A stretch of 21,643 bases of DNA from a virus. Numbering within the stretch: the stretch's first letter is position 1; each line of letters opens with the position of its first letter. A program made the position numbers and the translations under genes. The notes beneath the pieces were generated by a model that searched no databases, was not told the origin of the DNA, and saw only the letters and a list, made by a program, of their open reading frames with translations. Positions 13,001 through 19,975 of the stretch are shown here, in pieces. Location of the stretch: positions 1 to 21,643 of IMG/VR virus record IMGVR_UViG_3300030104_000423. The stretch is one strand, 5' to 3'.

Positions 13001-13194
13001 TGACGTTTAAGAAACATCCTTTACCAATACCAACGCAAGAATACAATGTAAGAGAAGAGGCTTTGACCCGTAGAACAGTGACAGACGTTCTTAATACTCA
13101 TGAGATTGATATCGATATTGCAAAAACCCAAGCTGACAAAACGGGTTCTCTTGCAATGCGTAGATTCCAGTTCCTGTTAATGGGTGCTTCATGA
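13000..13194 (+). CDS. Small conserved phage protein (64 aa)
   Basis: The protein has a Pro/Tyr-rich start, KHPLPIPTQEYNVREEALTR, which is a pattern I recall in small proteins following large marine-phage structural genes. It ends with a helix (SLAMRRFQFLLMG). It is basic with no TM-length hydrophobic segment. It is coupled at both ends, by TAATG with the upstream gene and by a four-base ATGA overlap with the downstream one. It is too short to assign a function and may be a tail-completion or assembly factor. Confidence 0.65.
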   Translation: MTFKKHPLPIPTQEYNVREEALTRRTVTDVLNTHEIDIDIAKTQADKTGSLAMRRFQFLLMGAS

Positions 13195-13520
13195 CAGATG
13201 TAATCAAAGTTCTTGGTCAGCTAGATGTTTCGGCAACGACAACAACTGTTTTGTACACGGTTCCTAACCTTACCCAGACAACAGTAAGCTCTCTGGTTAT
13301 TTGTAACAGGAGTGGCTCAGGTATTACCTTTCGGGTTAGCATCCATGTAGCGGGTGCTGGCGCAGATGACAAGCAGTTCATATTTTATGATCAAGCCCTT
13401 GCGGCAAACACCACCCAGACGGTGGTTATTGGTATCTGCCTTGGACAGGCAGATGTAGTAAAAGTATATGCGAGTGCGGCAAATGTAAGTTTTAACCTAT
13501 TCGGTGTGGAGACGAGTTAA
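13191..13520 (+). CDS. Small beta-rich virion protein (109 aa)
   Basis: The protein is Thr/Val/Ser-rich with alternating hydrophobic residues, typical of a single beta-sandwich of decoration or tail type. Visible motifs include VLGQLDVSATTTTVLYTVPN, then SLVICNRSGSGITFRVSIHVAGAG, then DDKQFIFYD and the final AANVSFNLFGVE. No signal peptide or catalytic motif is seen. I recall similar proteins in environmental phage genomes next to the gene at 13000. The start overlaps the previous stop (ATGA), and the next gene starts directly after its stop. The likely role is a minor structural protein; decoration versus tail is unresolved. Confidence 0.68.
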   Translation: MTDVIKVLGQLDVSATTTTVLYTVPNLTQTTVSSLVICNRSGSGITFRVSIHVAGAGADDKQFIFYDQALAANTTQTVVIGICLGQADVVKVYASAANVSFNLFGVETS

Positions 13521-15812
13521 ATGAATTACTCAAACAACCAGATGATGTATCAAAGACCCATGCAGGGAATGGCTAACCAGTTAGCTAATCAGGGTCGATA
13601 TGGCGATAGCATGATGGTGCATATGAACCCCGTAGAGGTCGCTGGGCTGGCTTCTTTGTCGCCTACAGGGTCTTTAACCAGAAATCCCATGACAGGGCAA
13701 CCAGAGGCGTTTCTGCCCTTTCTAGCACCTCTTCTTGGTAGTGCAGCAGGCACAGCTTTGTTACCAGCTTTAAGCCCGGCTTTAGCTGGAGCGATTGGTT
13801 CAGGCGTTGCAACCACTCTACAATCGGGTGACCTTAAACAAGGCATTATGTCTGGACTGACTGGTTATGGTCTTGGATCGGCTATTGGGAAAGGGGCTGA
13901 GGCAGTTGCTGGTGTTCCAGATGCACAGGCAGCAGTTGATGTTGCCAAACAAGGCGTAGAGGCAGCAACCCTTGATCAATTAAGAATAAACCCGCAGTTA
14001 GATTTGGAAGCAGCAAAAACGGCATTAGGTACGTCTACTCCGTTGCCTTTAGGTCAGCCGACTGGTGTATTACCGCCAACAACGCCTTTTGATGCAAACA
14101 CTGGTCAAATTCTTGGGACAGGCGCGGAAGGTCAGCTTATAAAAGCTCAACAAATAGCTGAAGGAAAAAATATATTCTCAGAGGGTGTTCTGCCTGAAGC
14201 AGCCAAAGCTGCTATCCAGCCTGCCAACCTTGCCATGATTGGTGTGGGTGAGGGCAGTCGGGCGCAAGAACAAATGCTGCAAGACTTTGAAGACCAACAA
14301 AATCAGATGATGCAAGCAAATGAAGAAAAGCGATTGCAGGCATACTCTGATATGAATCGTGCAAAGAAGTTAGCAGCAGAACGGTATGACAGGCCATTTA
14401 TTCCTCTTAATCCAAATGACAATCCGTATGCAGGCACTTATTACGGGGGCGGTATTACTTCCGTTGATCCAAGCGGTTACATGAGAAGCAGAAGAAACTT
14501 GGAAAATATGGGTGTAGAGCCTTTACGGATGTTTGCGGGAGGGCCATTTCCCGTTGATTATTTTAATAGATTGAGCGGTGGTGCTTCTGACACGCCATCC
14601 AACGTACAAGACAGGATAAGGCCATCAAGGGTTGTTACAGAAGAAGAGCTTGCAACAGAAGCGGCAGATTTAGTTGCTCAAGGCAAAGATCCAAGAGCAG
14701 GGTTCCGTAGTGAAATACAGTATTTTAGAGAGCCTTTACCAGATCCAGAAGATCCAGAAAATCCAACCCCAGATCCAGAACCCGATCCTCCTTTTGACCC
14801 CGCGCCTTTTGTTGGGTACAACCCTAAAGGTGGAATGATTCCTCAAGGTGGCAGAAAAGGCACTAACTTTTATCAAGAACAACAACAGAACAAGACTATG
14901 CCAGCAGGTGTGACAAGCGGTGCCATGTCAAGCATGGCTGGGCTGCCTCAGCTTATGGGCTTACAGGGAGCGCAAAACCTGCCTATGTCTACGGCTTCTC
15001 CAGTCGAATCACAAACACAAGATTACTCTAATCTTGTGATGGGAGATGATTCTGTAACTAATCTGGAGGAGATTAGAAAGCGCATTGCCGCCATGAATCT
15101 TCCGTTTGCAGACGGGGGTAAAACCGACTTTCCTGACTACAACAAAGACGGAGAAATTACTCAAGCTGACATCTTGATGGGAAGAGGTGTTATTGAGAAA
15201 CAGGAAGGTGGTCGGACAGAAGACGGTGTCATGACAACCATTATTGACGAAAAAGGTAACGAGCTTATGGAAGTCATAGACAAAGATGGCAATGTTACCT
15301 ATCGCAAAAAAACAGAGGAAGAAATAAGAAGAGGCAGTGACGATAAAAGACCTGCATCTCCGCTAAGTATGGAGTTCCAAGAAGGCGGTATAACCAGTCA
15401 AGACCCTCTCATAACAGCCACTATGCAAGCCTTGATGGGTAGAACCTCTCCTGAAGAAATGGACGGGATAATAGAAGCGTTTGTTGCAAAGTACGGCACT
15501 GAAGCATTCCAAGAGCTTAGGACGCAAGTGTTACAATCAATTGTTCCCAACGCACAAACAGAAGGACAGATCAAAGGCCAAGGTGGTGGAATGGAAGATA
15601 ACATCGATGGCATGATCGGTGCAGAGCAGCCCGTTGCGGTGTCGCCTAATGAATATATTGTGGCCGCTGATGTTGTTTCTGGTCTGGGTGACGGCAATTC
15701 AGATGCAGGTGCAGCCGCTCTTGATGATATGATGGACAGGGTCAGAATGACCAGAACAGGCACTGCACAACAACCCCAACCTCTTGATAAGCGTCAGGTA
15801 ATGCCAGCATGA
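13521..15812 (+). CDS. Large virion / ejection-type protein with amphipathic segments and EF-hand-like loop (763 aa)
   Basis: Residues 64-98 (FLAPLLGSAAGTALLPALSP then a Gly/Ala run) and about 108-125 are hydrophobic Gly/Ala-rich and may insert into membranes, as expected of proteins ejected with the DNA. Residues 407-429 form a Pro/Asp/Glu linker. Residues 539-550 fit an EF-hand or dockerin-like loop (Asp539, Asn541, Asp543, Gly544, Asp550). The C-terminal part has SPNEYIVAADVVSGLGDGNS and DAGAAALDDMMDRVR, a pattern I recall from marine phage structural proteins. Helical, Gln-rich stretches lie near 245-290. There is no signal peptide. The ATG follows the preceding stop directly. An internal virion or scaffold-like role is most likely. 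Confidence 0.65.
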   Translation: MNYSNNQMMYQRPMQGMANQLANQGRYGDSMMVHMNPVEVAGLASLSPTGSLTRNPMTGQPEAFLPFLAPLLGSAAGTALLPALSPALAGAIGSGVATTLQSGDLKQGIMSGLTGYGLGSAIGKGAEAVAGVPDAQAAVDVAKQGVEAATLDQLRINPQLDLEAAKTALGTSTPLPLGQPTGVLPPTTPFDANTGQILGTGAEGQLIKAQQIAEGKNIFSEGVLPEAAKAAIQPANLAMIGVGEGSRAQEQMLQDFEDQQNQMMQANEEKRLQAYSDMNRAKKLAAERYDRPFIPLNPNDNPYAGTYYGGGITSVDPSGYMRSRRNLENMGVEPLRMFAGGPFPVDYFNRLSGGASDTPSNVQDRIRPSRVVTEEELATEAADLVAQGKDPRAGFRSEIQYFREPLPDPEDPENPTPDPEPDPPFDPAPFVGYNPKGGMIPQGGRKGTNFYQEQQQNKTMPAGVTSGAMSSMAGLPQLMGLQGAQNLPMSTASPVESQTQDYSNLVMGDDSVTNLEEIRKRIAAMNLPFADGGKTDFPDYNKDGEITQADILMGRGVIEKQEGGRTEDGVMTTIIDEKGNELMEVIDKDGNVTYRKKTEEEIRRGSDDKRPASPLSMEFQEGGITSQDPLITATMQALMGRTSPEEMDGIIEAFVAKYGTEAFQELRTQVLQSIVPNAQTEGQIKGQGGGMEDNIDGMIGAEQPVAVSPNEYIVAADVVSGLGDGNSDAGAAALDDMMDRVRMTRTGTAQQPQPLDKRQVMPA

Positions 15813-16309
15813 ATGAGCCTGCTAGAAACATCATAAGGGATATCTCAAGAGAACCAAGGGTTAAGAAAAAGAACGCACCTAGAAAGGTTACCCACACTAT
15901 AACGATAGCACCAACAACTTATATAAGGGCTTTGTGGCCTGACGTAAGCGAGCAATTACAAAGAGCGGTAGCAAGATCAAATGGCAGATGGACTCTTGAA
16001 GACCTTTATCGTGCAATAGAATCAGGTTATCAGCAGTTGTGGCTGGCATTTGATGACGATAAGATGATTGATGGTGTTGGCACTACGGAGATACTTGATT
16101 ACCCACAAGGGAAGATGCTTGCAATACAGTTTCTTGGTGGAGACAAGTTCAATGACTGGGTTTGGGAAATGCTTGAAAAGTTTAACAGCTTTGCCAAGGA
16201 TTCTGGGTGTGTAGGCATTGAGGCTACAGCAAGACAGGGATTCTGGAAATGGCTGTCACAGGATGATTTTAAACAGTCGTACATTGTTTACGAAAAGAGG
16301 TTTGATTAA
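15809..16309 (+). CDS. GNAT-like acyltransferase-fold phage protein (166 aa)
   Basis: After a basic N-terminus (1-35) the sequence reads like the small N-acetyltransferase fold often found between large phage virion genes. It has RAIESGYQQLWLAFDDD, then GVGTTEILDYPQGKMLAIQFLGGDKFNDWVWEML in consecutive stretches, then FAKDSGCVGIEATARQGFWKWL and a final KQSYIVYEKRF strand. The usual acetyl-CoA loop (Arg/Gln-x-x-Gly-x-Gly/Ala) is not clearly seen, so enzyme activity is uncertain and the fold could be used structurally. The start overlaps the previous stop (ATGA), and its stop shares a base with the next ATG. The family resemblance is by recall of the pattern. Confidence 0.6.
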   Translation: MNEPARNIIRDISREPRVKKKNAPRKVTHTITIAPTTYIRALWPDVSEQLQRAVARSNGRWTLEDLYRAIESGYQQLWLAFDDDKMIDGVGTTEILDYPQGKMLAIQFLGGDKFNDWVWEMLEKFNSFAKDSGCVGIEATARQGFWKWLSQDDFKQSYIVYEKRFD

Positions 16310-18177
16310 TGGGTAAAAGTTCAGGGCCATCGGGGCCGCAGCAAGTACAGCAGACTACCACTAATTTACCAGCCTATGCAGAGCCGTTTTATAGGAATCT
16401 TTTAGAGCGAGCCACGTTTGAAAGCGAAAGACCCCTTGAAACATATCCGGGTCAAAGGCTGGCAGATTTTGATCCTTATGAACAACAGGCCATGTCAGGC
16501 ATTGCCGATATGGCTTATGCTGGTGACCCCATACAGATGCAACAAGCATCGGAACTGGCTGCGGCAGTCGGTTATCAAGACCCAAATCAAGCTATGCAGA
16601 TAGCAAATGCCTATCGACCTTCTGCTCAGTATTCTGGCTATTTTGCTGGCGATATTGATTCTGGTTACGATGCAGGTGCTTTAGATAATCAGTTTCGTGC
16701 TGATCAAGCTGGGCAGGGTTATCAGGCGGGTCAGAGAGGGGTTGGTTATGACCCGATTCAGTTTGACCAGTTCTATGACCCAAGGGACAGACAGTCAGGT
16801 TACGATCCAATAGAGTATCAAAGCGGTTTTGATGCAAGGACATTCGATCCGGGCTATTTTGCCGAGCAACTGGGTCAGGACTACACCGCAAAGGAACTTC
16901 AAAGTCAATTTGACGCTGGATCGGTTGCAACAGACCCTGATGTTTTAGCGCAGTACATGAGTCCTTATGCTCAACTTGTCACAGATATTGAAAGACGAGA
17001 GGCAATCGAAGCAGGCGAAAAAGCCAAAACAGATATAGGTCTTCAAGCGGCTGGTGCTGGAGGTCTTGGCGGCTACAGGGAAGCAATCATGCTTTCTGAA
17101 GCAGATAAAAATATCCAACAACAACTTGCAGATATCCAAGCAACAGGCGGTCAGAGGGCTTATGAGCAGGCTCTGGCAGCATATGAAGCGGATCGTGGTG
17201 CAAGAGTTCAGGAGGAGCAGTTAAGACAGCAGGCGTTTGTTACTAGCGAGGAAGCTAGAAGGGCGCAACAACAGCTTGCTGTGGATACCTTCCGTGCAGG
17301 CGAGGATGCCAAGCAACAAGCTGCAAGACTGGGCATGTCTGCTCAAGAACAGGAAGATGCCTCAAGAAGGGCAGAAGAACAATTTGCTCAGTCAGCGTTT
17401 GAAATGACTGACAGAGGCAGACAGCAAGCAGAACAGTTTGATCAACGTGCTTTTGAGTTTAGCGAGCAGGCTCGACAACAAGCAGCCCAAATGGGCATGA
17501 CGGTTCAACAGCAGCAGGATGCGGCTAACCGTGCTTTAGAGCAGTTCCAACAAGACACATTTGCACAAAATGAACAGCTTAGACAAGCTCAAGACCAGCT
17601 TGGCCTTAGTCGGTTCCAAGCAAATGAACAAGCAAGGCTTGCACAACAACAAGAAGACAGGGCAGTTTTCCAAGCTAGTGAATCAGCGAGGCAACAAGCG
17701 GCTTCTCTTGGCCTTAATGCTCAAGAGATACAGGAACGTGTCAATCAGGCAGAAAACGCAGCTAGAATGGAAGCAAGGGCGTTAAACAACCAGTACATGT
17801 TAAACCAAGCTAATCTTGCTATGGGAGCCTTGGGAGAAGACAGGGCGGCTAGGGATCAGATTCTTTCTGCTTCCCAGCAGTTAGGCAACCTTGGCGGTCA
17901 AGACCAGAGGATGGATTTTGAGAGACTGCGTAACCTGCAAGCCGCTGGTCAGAATTATCGAGGACTTGATCAAAGGTCTCTTGATATGGGTTACGAAGAC
18001 TTCCTGAGACAACAAGCGTTTGGTCAGGAACAGCTTGCTTTCTTTAGTAACATTTTGCAGGGTTTACCTGTTCAGCCCGGTTCCACCCAAGCCAGTTTTG
18101 GGCCTAGACCGTCTACAGCCCAACAATTACTTGGTGCTGGAATTGGTGGCGTGGGATTGTATAACGCACTGACCTAA
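16309..18177 (+). CDS. Large Gln-rich virion protein with 9- and 18-residue repeats (622 aa)
   Basis: The N-terminal part (LPAYAEPFYRNLLERATFES and GQRLADFDPYEQQAMSGIA, about 20-65) is one I recall in marine phage structural proteins. Residues 108-206 are eleven nonapeptide repeats with an aromatic residue at position 4. Residues 213-240 contain a Tyr/Pro/Arg segment, QYMSPYAQLVTDIERREAIEAG, and residues 284-499 are about twelve 18-residue Gln/Ala/Glu-rich units predicted to be one very long helix. The end (about 540-622) contains YRGLDQRSLDMGYEDFLRQQ and a short Gly-rich tail. There is no signal or TM segment. It is flanked by other internal-type proteins, so a role in the ejected core or tail conduit is likely but unproven. 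Confidence 0.68.
   Translation: MGKSSGPSGPQQVQQTTTNLPAYAEPFYRNLLERATFESERPLETYPGQRLADFDPYEQQAMSGIADMAYAGDPIQMQQASELAAAVGYQDPNQAMQIANAYRPSAQYSGYFAGDIDSGYDAGALDNQFRADQAGQGYQAGQRGVGYDPIQFDQFYDPRDRQSGYDPIEYQSGFDARTFDPGYFAEQLGQDYTAKELQSQFDAGSVATDPDVLAQYMSPYAQLVTDIERREAIEAGEKAKTDIGLQAAGAGGLGGYREAIMLSEADKNIQQQLADIQATGGQRAYEQALAAYEADRGARVQEEQLRQQAFVTSEEARRAQQQLAVDTFRAGEDAKQQAARLGMSAQEQEDASRRAEEQFAQSAFEMTDRGRQQAEQFDQRAFEFSEQARQQAAQMGMTVQQQQDAANRALEQFQQDTFAQNEQLRQAQDQLGLSRFQANEQARLAQQQEDRAVFQASESARQQAASLGLNAQEIQERVNQAENAARMEARALNNQYMLNQANLAMGALGEDRAARDQILSASQQLGNLGGQDQRMDFERLRNLQAAGQNYRGLDQRSLDMGYEDFLRQQAFGQEQLAFFSNILQGLPVQPGSTQASFGPRPSTAQQLLGAGIGGVGLYNALT
16630..16926 (+). repeat. Eleven 9-residue (27-bp) aromatic repeats
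   Basis: Residues 108-206 of the 622-residue protein split without gaps into eleven nonapeptides. Examples are YSGYFAGDI, DSGYDAGAL, GVGYDPIQF, QSGYDPIEY, QSGFDARTF, DPGYFAEQL and QSQFDAGSV. Position 4 is Tyr or Phe in every unit, position 6 is mostly Ala or Pro, and position 9 is often hydrophobic. The codons vary between units. Confidence 0.85.
17158..17805 (+). repeat. About twelve 18-residue (54-bp) Gln-rich helical repeats
   Basis: Residues 284-499 of the 622-residue protein split into eighteen-residue units in constant register, for instance EEQLRQQAFVTSEEARRA, EEQFAQSAFEMTDRGRQQ, AEQFDQRAFEFSEQARQQ and QQQEDRAVFQASESARQQ. Positions 4 and 9 are mostly hydrophobic or aromatic, and positions 15-16 are mostly small/basic (Ala-Arg). 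Three units carry a Leu/Met-Gly variant (AARLGM, AAQMGM, AASLGL). A thirteenth, weaker unit may follow. Confidence 0.85.
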
Positions 18178-18193
18178 TTATTAAGAGGTTAAC

Positions 18194-19972
18194 ATGAACA
18201 TAATTGAGCAAGAAGATATCATCAAGGGTTTGCCAGACGATGCTTTGCAAAGAGAAGCAAGAATGCCTAGTGGTCAGGTTCCCCAGTTTCTTGTTGTTTC
18301 CGAAATACAAAGACGCACCGATATGCGAAAGCGGTTTGAGGCTAACCAGCCTCAACAAAACATGTCTGTTGCAGAACAGGTTGTACAGGAAGGTATTGGT
18401 GCTGTTCAACCAACGATGATGGCTTCAAGCGGAGGCAGAACACCTTTCACTGCAAAGTATGCTAACGGTGGGATTTCTGGGAGTGGATTGCCTCAAATAG
18501 GTAGCAATTTTGTAAGAAATCTTACATTAGATCCATATGGTAATCCAGTGAATATTGATCCTTCAACAGAAGCAGAATTTATTCTGAGAAATCGTGGTTA
18601 TGATGTCGGCCCATTAGGTATTCCTATTTATGAGTCAACTAGGGACAATGAGCGGTCAGCAAATATAAGAGATTTAATATCAAGGGATCAAACCACTCGC
18701 TTTGACTTACCCTTAGATGCCTACGCCACAGGAAGAGCAGAGACACCCATAGATCGGGGGATCGACACCCTACAAAATATTGATATTGACTTATCTAATC
18801 CTTTATCAAGAGCAATGACGGATGCAAACAAAAATGCTCCAACCAGTTTTGATGAGTCTGTTCTTGGTAGAGGGACTTCAAGAGCTTTAGATTTTTTGGG
18901 AAATCTTAGCCTCCCTGAAACTGATTACAGTAAATTCCCATATACCCGCGCCCGACAAGAAGGAGACCTTTTGTTTTCTAACATAGTGGGTGCTGGATCT
19001 CTTCAGGGTTTGTTTGACGGTAGTGATGTTTTGAACCCTCCGGATGAAATAACTTTCGCAGCAACCTCTGACACGCCTAGAGGCGATGATACCCCTACTG
19101 CATTAACGAGCGCACAAATTCTTTCAAATGCTAGGGAAAATATTGAAAATGCAAGAAATCCTCAAAATGTATCAAGTGCGGAACTTTTAGCTCAGATCCA
19201 GCCCAATCAAACTGACAAAACTGCTACAGACTTTGAAGCTCCAACAGTCGTTGACGATCCAGTCACAAACGCAGAAAAACTGCTTGATGAAATTAATCCA
19301 AATATTGACACCACAGTTATTACTGGCCCAACTGTTGCGGATGCTGCAAAAACAGATCCTGTTTCTATAGCCGCCAAACAGTACGCTGATCTGCTTGGTG
19401 GAGAAAAGAACGACAAGATGCGTAACGCCTTAATGTTAGCAAGTCTGGGAGCAGGTATTGCTAAGGGTGATACCGCTGGTGGTTTACAGCAAGCAGCTAA
19501 CGTAGCTGCGTCTTACCAACAGAAAGAAATCGATAGAGCAGAGAAAGGTCTGGATCGTGCTATCAAGAGAGCAGACACTGAAGCTATGCAGGATCTTAAA
19601 AGGCAAGAAGTCGAAGGTAGAATTGGATATTATGACGTTTTGAAACTTAATGCACAAAATGAGCAGACTAGATTGGCTCAAGCCGCAGACCTCAAAGCCG
19701 AAGAAAGAGATGCCAGTTATAGACAAACAGCAACTCGTATTTTAAATCAAGGATTAGAACAAGCACTGAAAAATGTCCCTAAATATAAAACTATGACTGC
19801 CGCACAACAAGCAGCCGTTAGAAGAAATATTCTTAACCAAACAGCCGATATCACTTTGAGATATGAAGGCTCTGCTTATGCTCCATTTTTAGATCAATTA
19901 ATCAATAGTATGGCTAGTGCTACAGGCGGTAAGTCTCGCTCAAGTTCATACACAGTAATAGAAAAGAGATAA
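18194..19972 (+). CDS. Large virion / internal protein with LPDDALQREARMPSGQVPQF start (592 aa)
   Basis: The start reads DIIKGLPDDALQREARMPSG, then PQFLVVSEIQRRTDMRKRFEA. I recall this opening in many environmental phages and some prophages, next to the other large virion genes. Residues 75-110 and 200-330 are low-complexity, Asp/Thr/Asn-rich and probably disordered. The C-terminal third (about 395-570) is helical. It includes a Gly/Ala run (ALMLASLGAGIAKGDTAGGL, about 412-431) that may be membrane-active, followed by coiled-coil-like sequence with many Glu/Lys/Arg/Gln. The end is Ser-rich. The gene starts after a 16-base gap with AAGAGG before the ATG. The function is inferred from location: an internal or ejected virion component. 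Confidence 0.65.
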   Translation: MNIIEQEDIIKGLPDDALQREARMPSGQVPQFLVVSEIQRRTDMRKRFEANQPQQNMSVAEQVVQEGIGAVQPTMMASSGGRTPFTAKYANGGISGSGLPQIGSNFVRNLTLDPYGNPVNIDPSTEAEFILRNRGYDVGPLGIPIYESTRDNERSANIRDLISRDQTTRFDLPLDAYATGRAETPIDRGIDTLQNIDIDLSNPLSRAMTDANKNAPTSFDESVLGRGTSRALDFLGNLSLPETDYSKFPYTRARQEGDLLFSNIVGAGSLQGLFDGSDVLNPPDEITFAATSDTPRGDDTPTALTSAQILSNARENIENARNPQNVSSAELLAQIQPNQTDKTATDFEAPTVVDDPVTNAEKLLDEINPNIDTTVITGPTVADAAKTDPVSIAAKQYADLLGGEKNDKMRNALMLASLGAGIAKGDTAGGLQQAANVAASYQQKEIDRAEKGLDRAIKRADTEAMQDLKRQEVEGRIGYYDVLKLNAQNEQTRLAQAADLKAEERDASYRQTATRILNQGLEQALKNVPKYKTMTAAQQAAVRRNILNQTADITLRYEGSAYAPFLDQLINSMASATGGKSRSSSYTVIEKR

Positions 19973-19975
19973 TAA

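Noticed and set aside
16592-16930. Antisense 112-residue ORF opposite the nonapeptide repeats
   Set aside because: The open antisense frame follows from the repeated codons. All other genes are on the + strand.
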